Shown here: positions 1 to 8,078 of the stretch, piece after piece | Numbering within the stretch: position 1 is the stretch's first letter | Layout of the letters: each line of letters starts with the position of its first letter | Assembly: GCA_016841245.1 (NCBI GenBank) | Contig: JAENZN010000011.1 | Location: forward strand, 35,761-99,760 | Length of the DNA stretch: 64,000 bases | Source of the DNA: Syntrophomonas sp. | GTDB lineage: Bacteria > Bacillota > Syntrophomonadia > Syntrophomonadales > Syntrophomonadaceae | Direction: 5' to 3' | The notes under the pieces: generated by a model | Database searches by the model: none | Told to the model about the DNA's origin: nothing | The model's input: the letters and a program-made list of their open reading frames with translations, nothing else | Position numbers and translations under genes: made by a program

Positions 1-121
1 AGTACGTCGATTGAGTAGGTTTTTTTGAATTAACGCAGATATTCTTTTTCCGCATTATTATTAGTGAGCCTTGCGCGAACTTCAAATTGTGATTCTGTTA
101 AGAGCCTTTGTCGTTGGTCTG

Positions 122-144
122 AGATTCCCGTTGGGAGTCTTTTT
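122..144 (+). terminator. Probable intrinsic terminator of an upstream gene
   Basis: An 8-bp stem (122-129 with 133-140, one G-T pair, three-base loop) is followed directly by a T run. It would end a plus-strand transcript entering from outside the window. The rest of 1-260 shows no convincing gene. Confidence 0.45.
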
Positions 145-262
145 AATTGACGCTGCATAGACTAAATTTTTAATATTTCGATAATGTTGTAAGATGGCTA
201 TTTGCATTTTTGTGACTTGAATCGTCAGCCAAAGAAGATATAAATCTAAATTACTAAAAATG

Positions 263-276
263 ATTTGCATGCAAAT
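263..276. promoter_or_regulatory. Perfect 14-bp palindrome, candidate operator
   Basis: ATTTGCATGCAAAT is a perfect palindrome lying six bases upstream of the -35 box of the acyl-CoA dehydrogenase promoter. The position suits a repressor or activator site. No regulator gene is adjacent, so the cognate protein is unknown. Confidence 0.4.
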
Positions 277-282
277 TAATAG

Positions 283-311
283 TTGACAAATTAAATTCCT
301 ATACTTAGAAT
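283..311 (+). promoter_or_regulatory. SigmaA-type promoter of the acd-etfBA unit
   Basis: TTGACA (283-288), a 17-bp spacer and TAGAAT (306-311) closely match the housekeeping consensus. The start codon of the dehydrogenase lies about 80 bases downstream. Confidence 0.75.
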
Positions 312-391
312 CAAAGTAAGCAATTTTAATCCTGACAGGCCATTTTCCGGGACTATTTATAACCTGCAGGAATAGAAAAGGAGAGAAAAAT

Positions 392-1531
392 ATGGATTTT
401 AAACTAAGTGAGGAACAGGAACTTATCCGGGATAATATGCGCGAATTTGCCAGGACTTATGTGGACCCCGTTGCAGTAGAAATAGACGAAAACAGCCGCT
501 ACCCGGAAGAAGTTATCAAGAAACTGGCTGATGGTGGATGGATGGGGATGCCATTCCCGGTTGAATATGGTGGATCAGGGGTGGATTACCTGACTTACGC
601 TATAGCAGTTGAAGAGCTGTCCCGTTCTTGTGCTGCTACCGGGTTTACTATGTCGGTACATACCGGTTTAGCCTGCGGGCCCATAGCCCTTTATGGGAGT
701 GATGAACAAAAGAAAAAGTATTTAACCCCCATGGCCAAAGGGGAACATCTGGGTGCTTTTGCTTTAACTGAACCAGGAGCAGGAACCGATGTGGGATCTG
801 CTACAAGTACTGCGGTATTGGATGGGGATGAATATGTTCTTAACGGGGTAAAAACTTTCACTTCTAATGGTCCAGTTGCCAATACTTATGTGACGTTTGC
901 CTGGACTGATAAAAGTGACAAAAGGAATGGCATGAGTGCCTTCATAGTACCCCGGGAAACGCCAGGATTAAGTGTGGGAGAACACTTTATGAAGATGGGG
1001 ATACGGGCTTCTCAGACTTCAGAGGTAATTTTTAAAGACTGCCGGATACCCAAGGAGAACCTGCTGGGTAAAGTGGGTGAGGGTATGAAAATCGCTATGG
1101 CTTGTTTTGACCACGGCAGGATTGGTATTGCCGCTCAGGCTGTAGGTATTGCCCAGGCAGCTCTGGATGAGTCCATCAGCTATTCCAAACAGAGAGTACA
1201 ATTTGGTAAGCCAATTTCCAAGAATCAGGCTATACAGTGGATGATTGCTGATATGTATACCGATATCACCGCCGGTCGATTTCTGTATTATTATGCTGCA
1301 TATTTGAAAGATCAGGGGCTGCCTTTCAGCAAAGAAGCTTCCATGGCCAAGGTGTTTTGTGCTGAAATGTGTTCCAAACATGCTTCCAAAGCAGTTCAGA
1401 TTCATGGCGGATATGGCTACTGCAAAGGCCAGAAGGTGGAACGCCTTATGCGTGATGCGAAAATAACTGAAATTTATGAAGGTACATCTGAAGCTCAAAG
1501 AATGGTTATAGCCGGTAATGTATTAAGATAG
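392..1531 (+). CDS. Acyl-CoA dehydrogenase (short-chain/butyryl-CoA type)
   Basis: A 379-residue FAD-dependent acyl-CoA dehydrogenase, the usual length for the family. It oxidises an acyl-CoA to the trans-2-enoyl-CoA and passes electrons to an electron transfer flavoprotein. The middle beta-domain motif FALTEPGAGTD and the C-terminal IYEGT motif with the catalytic-base glutamate (about residue 363) are both present. A good ribosome site (AAGGAGAG) precedes the ATG. It is followed by etfB and etfA, so the three genes form a self-contained dehydrogenase/Etf unit, as in butyrate- and fatty-acid-oxidising Clostridia. Whether it runs as a butyryl-CoA dehydrogenase (oxidation) or a crotonyl-CoA reductase cannot be read from sequence; chain-length preference is also inference. 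Confidence 0.93.
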   Translation: MDFKLSEEQELIRDNMREFARTYVDPVAVEIDENSRYPEEVIKKLADGGWMGMPFPVEYGGSGVDYLTYAIAVEELSRSCAATGFTMSVHTGLACGPIALYGSDEQKKKYLTPMAKGEHLGAFALTEPGAGTDVGSATSTAVLDGDEYVLNGVKTFTSNGPVANTYVTFAWTDKSDKRNGMSAFIVPRETPGLSVGEHFMKMGIRASQTSEVIFKDCRIPKENLLGKVGEGMKIAMACFDHGRIGIAAQAVGIAQAALDESISYSKQRVQFGKPISKNQAIQWMIADMYTDITAGRFLYYYAAYLKDQGLPFSKEASMAKVFCAEMCSKHASKAVQIHGGYGYCKGQKVERLMRDAKITEIYEGTSEAQRMVIAGNVLR

Positions 1532-1537
1532 AGATGA

Positions 1538-1578
1538 GGCAGGAAAAGAGTATCTCTTTTCCTGCCATTATTATTTTT
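1538..1578 (+). terminator. Hairpin with U-rich tail between acd and etfB
   Basis: A perfect 13-bp stem (1538-1550 with 1554-1566) with a three-base loop is followed by ATTATTATTTTT. It may act as a partial terminator or attenuator that makes more dehydrogenase mRNA than etfBA mRNA. Confidence 0.6.
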
Positions 1579-1600
1579 ATATTGAAGAGAGGTGTGAACC

Positions 1601-2371
1601 ATGCCCAATATAGTATGTTGTTTTAAATGGGTGGTGGATGAAGCCTATATTAAACCATCCAGCTCCGGCAAAATTGATCTGGAATGGGCTGAATACAAGT
1701 TGAGCGATTATGACCGTAATGCTATTGAAGAAGCGGTTCAGCTGCAGGAGAGGTACGGTGGTAATGTTACTGCCGTTACGGTTGCCTCCAGTGATGCTAC
1801 CAAAGGAATCAAAGATGCACTTTCCCGGGGGCCGGAAAAGGCATATTTTATCAATGATGATCAATTTGAAAACCTGGAACCGTCACAAACCTCAGCTATA
1901 CTGGCTAAGGTGATCGGTAATCAGATAGACTATGATTTAATTATATGTGGCGAAGGATCTAGTGACATGTATTCTCAGCAGGTAGGACCCCGACTGGCTG
2001 AGAAGTTGGGTATTCCTTGTATTGCATTTGTTAACCAGTTGAGTATTGAAGATAAGCGGATAATTGCTGAACGTAAAACCGATGATGGAGTGGAAGTCAT
2101 CTCGGCTTCTCTGCCAGTTCTGGTAACAGTATTACCTGACATTAACAGTCCTAGGGTTCCTGGTCTTAAAGATACCCTGGCAGCATCTAAAAAGCCGGTG
2201 ATTGAAATAGACCTGGAAGACCTGGGTGTTGAATATGAAAGGCTTCTTATCGATGAAGGTCTGAGGGCGGCCAGTTTGGAAAGAAATTGCACCCAATTTG
2301 GAGATGGACCGGAGGATATTAAAGCATTTGCTGAAGCTATTCGGAAAACTGGTGTAATAGACAGGGGGTGA
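1601..2371 (+). CDS. etfB: Electron transfer flavoprotein, beta subunit
   Basis: A 256-residue EtfB/FixA-type protein beginning MPNIVCCFKWVVDEAYI, normal in length. With EtfA it forms the FAD/AMP-binding heterodimer that takes electrons from acyl-CoA dehydrogenases. The adenine-nucleotide-binding stretch with the region around ICGEGSSDMYSQQVGP is conserved. It has its own ribosome site (GAGAGGTG) and sits 70 bp after the dehydrogenase, separated by a hairpin. The stop is followed after four bases by etfA, so the two subunits are almost certainly translated from one message. Neither sequence nor context proves electron bifurcation; a simple electron carrier is equally possible. Confidence 0.94.
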   Translation: MPNIVCCFKWVVDEAYIKPSSSGKIDLEWAEYKLSDYDRNAIEEAVQLQERYGGNVTAVTVASSDATKGIKDALSRGPEKAYFINDDQFENLEPSQTSAILAKVIGNQIDYDLIICGEGSSDMYSQQVGPRLAEKLGIPCIAFVNQLSIEDKRIIAERKTDDGVEVISASLPVLVTVLPDINSPRVPGLKDTLAASKKPVIEIDLEDLGVEYERLLIDEGLRAASLERNCTQFGDGPEDIKAFAEAIRKTGVIDRG

Positions 2372-2375
2372 TAAC

Positions 2376-3320
2376 ATGTCTGGAGTTTGGATATATGCAG
2401 ATAAATATGAACAGGGATTGGAGCTGCTTACAGCTGGTAGAGGCCTGGCCGATATGCTGGGTATGAAACTTACGGCCCTGGTGTCAGGAGATATTAATAG
2501 AGCACAGGATTTTATAACCCGGGGGGCGGATGAGGTATTACTATTACCTCCCCTGGCAGAAAACCAACCGGTACAGGATTATGTTCCTATTATGGCAGAT
2601 GAGGCCAGAGATGCTGACCCGGATGTTTTTTTGATAGCTGCCAGTCTAAAAGGAAAAGAAATGGCGGCCCGGATAGCTGCCAGATTAGATACCGCTTTGT
2701 GCAGCGAGAGCAGTCTTATGAACATAGATGATAATGGCAAGCTGCGGATGGAACGCCTGATGTATGGTGGAGCAGCCATACAGACGGTGAGCATTAGCAG
2801 TCGTCCGCAGATGGCGACCATTCCTCCGCGGTCCTATGAAGCTGCCCAGATCCAAAGTGATCGTCAGGGAAGCATCAAAACCTTAACATTACCTGAACCT
2901 TCAGGTATGCAGGTGATGGAGCGAAAAGGAAAAGATCAGGCTTCTGGTGATATAATCACTGCCAGGATAATCGTCTGTGCCGGCCGGGGAATTGAAAATC
3001 AAGAAGATCTCGCTATGGTCAGAGAATTGGCTGAGATTCTGGGCGGAGAAGTAGCCTGTACCCGCCCCATATCGGAGGAGAAACATTGGATGACCGAGGA
3101 ATCCTGTATAGGATTATCAGCTAAAGAGGTTAAACCCGCCCTTTATTTAGGAATAGGGGTATCGGGTCAGATTCAACATGTGGTTGGAATCAGAGAAGCG
3201 GGAATAATATGTGCGGTGAATTCAGATGAAAATGCACCCATATTTGAATCTGCTGACTATGGAATAACCGGAGATCTTTACCAGATCATCCCGGCCTTGA
3301 TAGAAGAATTTAAGAAATGA
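2376..3320 (+). CDS. etfA: Electron transfer flavoprotein, alpha subunit
   Basis: A 314-residue EtfA/FixB protein. The C-terminal FAD-binding half is clear: a VCAGRGIENQEDL segment, then the diagnostic KPALYLGIGVSGQIQHVVG and NSDENAPIFESADYGI stretches that hold the FAD. It pairs with the upstream EtfB and carries electrons from the acyl-CoA dehydrogenase to a membrane acceptor or ferredoxin/NAD enzyme not present here. No ferredoxin-like N-terminal extension is seen, so this is the plain short form. No clear intrinsic terminator follows; a MITE-like element begins within a few bases of the stop. Confidence 0.94.
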   Translation: MSGVWIYADKYEQGLELLTAGRGLADMLGMKLTALVSGDINRAQDFITRGADEVLLLPPLAENQPVQDYVPIMADEARDADPDVFLIAASLKGKEMAARIAARLDTALCSESSLMNIDDNGKLRMERLMYGGAAIQTVSISSRPQMATIPPRSYEAAQIQSDRQGSIKTLTLPEPSGMQVMERKGKDQASGDIITARIIVCAGRGIENQEDLAMVRELAEILGGEVACTRPISEEKHWMTEESCIGLSAKEVKPALYLGIGVSGQIQHVVGIREAGIICAVNSDENAPIFESADYGITGDLYQIIPALIEEFKK

Positions 3321-3344
3321 TATGACGCCAGGTACTAACTTAAT

Positions 3345-3540
3345 AACTTATTAACTTAATTTACCTTATTGCAACCGGCTCGGCTGGGCGATTATGCTTT
3401 ATCCCGCCGTCGGCCGGTCTTATTTTGGTATAAGCAGGAACATTTTCTGTACACATAATACCAGCCAGTTGTGATATTTAGGTGTTGTAATGCGCCTTAT
3501 CCTCCTTGCTAAGACAAAGCATAAAACTCGTTAGTGGTAA
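3345..3540 (+). repeat. Direct repeat unit, copy 1 (short)
   Basis: About 190 bp running from a TTATTAACT motif through CGGCTGGGCG, TATGCTTT.TCCCGCCGT and TAAGCAGGAA.ATTTTCT to AAAACTCG. Copy 2 repeats this order with scattered substitutions. Confidence 0.65.
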
Positions 3541-3550
3541 AGTGCGAAGT

Positions 3551-3865
3551 TGAGTTATTAACTCAATTCACCTAATTCCGGCTTCGGCTGGGCGAGCATT
3601 ATGCTTTGTCCCGCCGTCACCCTTCGGGTACTACCCCGAACGGGACAACTGATGTGCATTCACTTGGTTGCTGCACTATTAAGGTTGCTGATGTTCCCGT
3701 TGGTAACTATTAATGTTGCGGTCGGTCTTAAATTGCATAAGCAGGAATATTTTCTATACACATAATACCAGCTAGTTGTGCTATTTAGGCGCTGTAATGG
3801 TGCCTTACCCTCCTTGCTTGGACAAATCACAAAACTCGCCAGTTGGATAAGTTAATAACTTAGTG
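3551..3865 (+). repeat. Direct repeat unit, copy 2 (with about 100-bp insert)
   Basis: The second copy of the unit is interrupted after CCCGCCGTC by about 100 bp with its own inverted ends (AACGGGACA near 3647 and TGTTCCCGTT near 3691-3700). Part of the insert resembles a segment near 11.78 kb, so the insert itself may be a dispersed sequence. Confidence 0.55.
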
Positions 3866-4019
3866 CCTGGCACCGGTGTAAAAAGAGCCAAAATAGCCGG
3901 AGGTCTGGGTTTGATCTTTTTTTTGCTGGCCTGCCATTATTTACATCAAGGAATAGGAAGCCCAGGGTGGAATTACTAAGAAAACATAAAAAATTCAAAT
4001 TATGGAGATGAAAGACAGA

Positions 4020-5369
4020 ATGAAAATCAATTGGAAGTACTCTCTGGTACTGGTCTTGTTCTCAATACTCGTATTTACATTTAATGCCCAGGCTTCCACT
4101 AATCCTTCAATCAGTATTAATGGTGAGCTCAGAACACTTTCCCCCCCAGCGGTTATTAAGAATGATCGTACTATGGTGCCGGTAAGATTCGTTATCGAGG
4201 ATGAAGCTCTAAAAGGACAGGTATACTGGGATGGGAAACAGCAAAAAGTTGCTATGGACTGCCAGGGAAAATACATAGAATTCTTTATTGGAAGCAGCTC
4301 TGCCAGGGTGGACGGGAAGATTTTGAAATTTGACACTGCACCATATATTTACCAGGATCGCACCTATGTCCCGCTGCGTTTTCTGGTTGAAGCTCTGGGA
4401 GCCAGTGTGAGCTGGGACAGCCGGGCCTGCAGGGTAAATATACAATTCGACAATTGTTCTCAAGTATTTGCCTATTATTATTATTCTTCGGGACCAGAAC
4501 TGACGGATAATATTAAATATTTTACCGACATAGCTTTTCGTTGGTATGAGACTGATGGCGAAGGTCACTTGAATTTTGAATATGAAGATGACTACCAGAC
4601 AGTGTTGGATTTTGTACGCGGTCATGACGTAAAGACCCATGCCAGTGTTGTATTAATGGACAGCAGCAAACTGCATCAACTGCTGTCTAGTTCTCAAAAC
4701 CGTAAAATGCTTATAGGTAACCTGCTGGATCATGTTAATAAATACGGCTATGATGGCGTGAATATTGACTTTGAGTTTATCAATGCCAGTGATGCAGCTT
4801 ACTTCACCACCTTTCTTAAGGAATTAAAGGCATCTCTGGGGGAAAATAAAGAATTATCAGTAGCTGTTTTTGCCAGAACTGAATCAGACCAATGGGCGAC
4901 GGGGTACGATTATGCTAGAATAGGAGAAATTGCTGATCAGGTGGTAGTCATGGCTTACGATTATCATTACCAGACCAGCTCAGCAGGTGCAGTGGCTCCG
5001 CTGTGGTGGGTGCAAAAGGTGGTAGATTATATGAGCGCAAAGATACCTGCTCAGAAAATACTGATGGGAATGGCTACCTATGGTTATGACTGGTCTTCGA
5101 ACGGCAGTGCTCAAACCATTACGGCCCAGAAATTGGCAGTAATCCAGAAGGAATATCAGGTCACTGAGCATTTTGATAGCCAGAGCATGAGCCCTTATTA
5201 CACCTATTGGGATGAGTATAAAAACTATCATGAAATATGGATGGAAAATGAAAGAAGCCTGAGCAGCAAATATGATGAGGTTTCGAGTGCCCGCCTGAGA
5301 GGTATATCTTTCTGGAGAATCGGGAACGGTTTTTATGACCTGTATGAGGTTCTGAAAAAGAATGTGTAA
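4020..5369 (+). CDS. Secreted GH18 glycosidase with N-terminal stalk domain
   Basis: A 449-residue exported protein: a signal peptide (MKINWKYSLVLVLFSILVF, cleavage near ..NAQAS), a copper-amine-oxidase-N-like stalk domain (about residues 30-140, two MVPVRF/YVPLRFL repeats), then a glycoside hydrolase family 18 barrel. The catalytic motif reads YDGVNIDFE, the form typical of SleL/YaaH-type spore and peptidoglycan N-acetylglucosaminidases, with the acid glutamate near residue 252. The start at 4020 is preferred over the in-frame ATG at 4002 because GGAG at 4004-4007 would serve it and the signal peptide then begins normally. It probably cleaves peptidoglycan or another GlcNAc polymer at the cell or spore surface; the exact substrate is inference. 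Confidence 0.85.
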   Translation: MKINWKYSLVLVLFSILVFTFNAQASTNPSISINGELRTLSPPAVIKNDRTMVPVRFVIEDEALKGQVYWDGKQQKVAMDCQGKYIEFFIGSSSARVDGKILKFDTAPYIYQDRTYVPLRFLVEALGASVSWDSRACRVNIQFDNCSQVFAYYYYSSGPELTDNIKYFTDIAFRWYETDGEGHLNFEYEDDYQTVLDFVRGHDVKTHASVVLMDSSKLHQLLSSSQNRKMLIGNLLDHVNKYGYDGVNIDFEFINASDAAYFTTFLKELKASLGENKELSVAVFARTESDQWATGYDYARIGEIADQVVVMAYDYHYQTSSAGAVAPLWWVQKVVDYMSAKIPAQKILMGMATYGYDWSSNGSAQTITAQKLAVIQKEYQVTEHFDSQSMSPYYTYWDEYKNYHEIWMENERSLSSKYDEVSSARLRGISFWRIGNGFYDLYEVLKKNV

Positions 5370-5444
5370 TGGTGACGTAACGAGGCAGCGGCAGTGAGTT
5401 GGAAGCATCGATAAACCCCTATACTTAATAATACTGGAGCCTGC

Positions 5445-5470
5445 AGCCGGGTTACCCCGGCTATTTTCTT
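5445..5470 (+). terminator. Intrinsic terminator after the GH18 gene
   Basis: AGCCGGG (5445-5451) pairs with CCCGGCT (5456-5462) across a four-base loop, followed by ATTTTCTTT. Confidence 0.65.
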
Positions 5471-5553
5471 TATTAGGGTTTATTAGATAGTATCATCCCT
5501 GTAACTCATAATGGTTTTAATTGCTATAATTGCTATTATTGATTATGATAAGG

Positions 5554-5588
5554 AAGTACCGTGACTCGGGGCAGGCGGTACTTTTTTA
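5554..5588 (+). terminator. Second hairpin with T run before the UDG gene
   Basis: AAGTACCG (5554-5561) pairs with CGGTACTT (5576-5583), followed by more T residues. It may end a short RNA starting near the TATAAT at 5525-5530, or back up the preceding terminator. Confidence 0.5.
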
Positions 5589-5669
5589 TCGTACCCGGGT
5601 TATTTTGTATTATAATATTTTGTATATAGTTCACCCTGCAAGGATTAGAACAGGACTGGAGGGGAGAAA

Positions 5670-6359
5670 ATGTCTACAGAGCAGCCTGGCCTTTTTGGGG
5701 AATATGGGGAAACCCAAAAAGAGCAGTTTGTGGCAGAAACGGAAAATAATACCTACCTGCCTTTTTTACCTGGTATTTCATCCGGTGAGGCCTATCCAGA
5801 AATTGAGTGTATCAGGGAGCTGGAGGCAGCTGCCAGTGAATGCCGACGCTGCCGACTGCGGGAAACCTGCCAGCAGGTAGTATTTGCTGGTGGGCCTCCT
5901 GACGCACGGATAATGCTTATCGGCGAAGGGCCGGGGCAGGAGGAGGATATTCAGGGGAAACCTTTTGTGGGCCGGGCCGGCCAACTGCTGGATAAAATTC
6001 TGCAAGCCGCTGAGCTGCAGCGGACTGAGGTATACATAAGTAATGTAGTCAAGTGTAGGCCGCCGGGAAATAGGCTGCCCAATCCAGACGAAGTCAAAGA
6101 GTGCCAGAAGTATCTGGAGGCTCAGATTAGGCTTATTAAACCTGCGATAATAGTATGCCTGGGATCGATGGCCAGCCAGACCGTGATAGACCCTAAGGCC
6201 AGAATTACCAAAATTCGAGGTAACTGGTTAATTAGACAGGGGATCAAAATCATGCCTACTTATCATCCGGCGGCTTTGCTGAGAAACCCGGGGTATAAGC
6301 GCCCCACATGGGAAGACTTCAAGCAGATTAGAGATGAATATAAAAAGATAACTGGATAA
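5670..6359 (+). CDS. Uracil-DNA glycosylase, family 4 (iron-sulfur type)
   Basis: A 229-residue family 4 UDG, which removes uracil from DNA as the first step of base excision repair. The family's [4Fe-4S] cysteines can be picked out as C58 and C61 (CRRC), C129 (VVKCRPPGN) and C145. The active-site motif GEGPGQEED lies at 85-93 and the second motif YHPAA at 198-202. About 45 extra N-terminal residues precede the usual domain. A good ribosome site (GGAGGGGAG) precedes the ATG. An AT-rich -10-like TATAAT at 5611-5616 may be its promoter, with a weak -35. The t6A operon begins 55 bp downstream and may be cotranscribed. Confidence 0.92.
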   Translation: MSTEQPGLFGEYGETQKEQFVAETENNTYLPFLPGISSGEAYPEIECIRELEAAASECRRCRLRETCQQVVFAGGPPDARIMLIGEGPGQEEDIQGKPFVGRAGQLLDKILQAAELQRTEVYISNVVKCRPPGNRLPNPDEVKECQKYLEAQIRLIKPAIIVCLGSMASQTVIDPKARITKIRGNWLIRQGIKIMPTYHPAALLRNPGYKRPTWEDFKQIRDEYKKITG

Positions 6360-6414
6360 ACAGGTGACGGTGAAATATTGGAGTAATTACAGCGATCTTT
6401 GAGGTGAAAAACAA

Positions 6415-6882
6415 TTGGAATTACTGGTATATAATGAAAATGAAATGGAGCAATTGGGCGAGAAAATTGCTCGGGTTCTGGACCATAATGATCTAGTGTA
6501 TCTGATTGGCGAGCTGGGAGCAGGCAAAACAACCTTAGCCCGAGGTATAGCCAGAGGAAGAGGATATGCGGGAAGAGTTACCAGTCCTACTTTTACTCTG
6601 ATGAATATATATAAGATAGGTAACGCTCAAATTAACCATTTTGATTTCTATCGGCTAAATCATGATGAAATATGTGACCTGGGATTGGATGATTATCTGG
6701 ACAGGGAAGGTATGAGTTTGATTGAGTGGCCACAGGCAGGGGAAAATTATTTGCCCGAGGAGGCTTTATTTATAAATATATCTCTAGTTGACGATGACTA
6801 CGACCGAGAGAGAATAGTAAGCATAATAACCCGGAGCAGAGAATACCAAGAAAAAATTAAGGAGTTGCAGGAATTGTGTTGA
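6415..6882 (+). CDS. tsaE: tRNA t6A biosynthesis ATPase TsaE
   Basis: A 155-residue P-loop protein with the Walker A motif GELGAGKTT at 32-40 and the TSPTFTLMNIY and HFDFYRL stretches diagnostic of TsaE (YjeE). It is the ATPase partner of TsaB and TsaD in making N6-threonylcarbamoyladenosine at position 37 of ANN-decoding tRNAs. It starts at TTG, with GAGGTG eight or nine bases upstream. Its 3' end overlaps tsaB by 7 nt. The order tsaE-tsaB-rimI-tsaD is a conserved Firmicutes operon. Confidence 0.94.
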   Translation: MELLVYNENEMEQLGEKIARVLDHNDLVYLIGELGAGKTTLARGIARGRGYAGRVTSPTFTLMNIYKIGNAQINHFDFYRLNHDEICDLGLDDYLDREGMSLIEWPQAGENYLPEEALFINISLVDDDYDRERIVSIITRSREYQEKIKELQELC

Positions 6883-7592
6883 TACTGGCTGTTGACAGTT
6901 CTACCCCGGTTGCTGGTGCAGCGCTGGTAGACGAAGACCGTGTGATAATCGAAAGTTTTATTAATTATAAGAAAACTCATTCAGAAACCCTTCTGCCTAC
7001 AATTAATAGGATTCTGCGGGAATGTGATTGCAGTATTACAGATATTGATGTTCTGGCAGTAACAGCAGGGCCTGGTTCTTTTACCGGGTTAAGAATAGGA
7101 ATGGCCGCAGTCAAAGGCATAAGTATGGCTGCCGATAAACCAGTCGTAGCAGTTTCTACTCTGGATACCCTGGCCGGTAATATTGCCGGCAGCGATGCTC
7201 TGGTTTGTACTTTGCTGGATGCTAGAAAAAATGAAGTTTACTGCGGCTTCTATGAAGTTAGTGGGACTTGTCCGGAAAGAATAAAAGGACCGATGGTTTG
7301 TACACCGGAGACCTTTTTAAGTATAGCCGTGGAACTGGCTGCTTATAAACACCAAGAAAAAATTATTCTTTTAGGCGACGGTTATTATAGATATTCGGAG
7401 TACTTTGATATAGAGTTAAAAGACAAGCTTTTGCCCGTGCCCGGGCATCTAATGCTTCCCCGGGCGGCAGCGGCAGGGGTACTGGCTGTGCATAAGGCCA
7501 GGCAGGGTGAATTTGAAGATGTTTACCACCTGCGCCCGCTGTATATTAGATTATCAGAAGCTGAGTACCGTCTGGGGAAGGGAGCAGTATAG
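6876..7592 (+). CDS. tsaB: tRNA t6A biosynthesis protein TsaB
   Basis: A 238-residue ASKHA-fold protein starting at GTG inside the end of tsaE. It has the TsaB signature VTAGPGSFTGLRIGM and the N-terminal LAVDSS nucleotide-fold strand. It dimerises with TsaD as a catalytically silent partner during threonylcarbamoyl transfer to tRNA. It lacks the metal-binding histidines found in TsaD, as expected for TsaB. Its stop overlaps the next GTG start by one base, implying coupled translation with rimI. Confidence 0.93.
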   Translation: MLILAVDSSTPVAGAALVDEDRVIIESFINYKKTHSETLLPTINRILRECDCSITDIDVLAVTAGPGSFTGLRIGMAAVKGISMAADKPVVAVSTLDTLAGNIAGSDALVCTLLDARKNEVYCGFYEVSGTCPERIKGPMVCTPETFLSIAVELAAYKHQEKIILLGDGYYRYSEYFDIELKDKLLPVPGHLMLPRAAAAGVLAVHKARQGEFEDVYHLRPLYIRLSEAEYRLGKGAV

Positions 7593-8044
7593 TGCTGGAA
7601 ACAGTCTGCTTGATCAGAAACATGACCGTGAAAGATTTGGAGCGGGTTATGGAAATAGAAATGGAATCCTTTCCTCTGCCTTGGTCCAAAGAATCGTATC
7701 TGGGGGAATTGAGCAACACTTTTGCCAGTTACCTGGTGTGCGATTATGAAGGGGAAATTGTGGGCTTCGGTGGTATATGGGTGATTTTTGAAGAAGCACA
7801 TATTACCAATATCGCTATAGAGCAAAACTATCGGCAACAGGGGATGGGAAGAATGCTGATGGGTAAATTGGAGAACATTGCCAGAGACAAAAGGGCGATT
7901 AGGATTCTGCTGGAAGTGAGACCATCAAATACAGCAGCCCAGATAATGTATAGGAGTTTGGGTTTTGTGCCAACCGGTATAAGAAAAAAATATTATTCCG
8001 ACAATAACGAAGACGCAATTTTAATGACCAAGTATTTATACTAA
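7592..8044 (+). CDS. rimI: Ribosomal-protein-S18-alanine N-acetyltransferase (GNAT)
   Basis: A 150-residue GNAT acetyltransferase of the RimI family. The acetyl-CoA-binding motif appears as NYRQQGMGRMLM, followed by LEVRPSNTAAQIMYRSLGF, the typical RimI C-terminal pattern. RimI acetylates the N terminus of ribosomal protein S18, and homologues between tsaB and tsaD are routine in Firmicutes. The start is GTG, overlapping the tsaB stop by one base. The actual substrate in this organism is inferred from family and position. Confidence 0.9.
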   Translation: MLETVCLIRNMTVKDLERVMEIEMESFPLPWSKESYLGELSNTFASYLVCDYEGEIVGFGGIWVIFEEAHITNIAIEQNYRQQGMGRMLMGKLENIARDKRAIRILLEVRPSNTAAQIMYRSLGFVPTGIRKKYYSDNNEDAILMTKYLY

Positions 8045-8078
8045 TGTATATAAGATAAGTGAGGTTAACTGGTAAGAT

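Larger units (their letters stand above)
3327..3871. mobile_element. MITE-like non-autonomous element with terminal inverted repeats
   Basis: The gene-free stretch between etfA and the GH18 gene has inverted ends: 3327-3351 matches the reverse complement of 3847-3871 at 22 of 25 positions (core GCCAGG.ACTAA.TTA.TAACTTAT). The 545-bp interior has no ORF of note but holds two diverged direct copies of one unit. Size, inverted ends and lack of coding capacity are what a miniature inverted-repeat element would show. No target-site duplication is obvious and no transposase is in the window. A REP-type or recombination-derived repeat is the alternative. Confidence 0.5.

Noticed and set aside
82..270. 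62-residue minus-strand frame at the left end
   Set aside because: It runs through the plus-strand terminator and regulatory region, with no ribosome site or motif.
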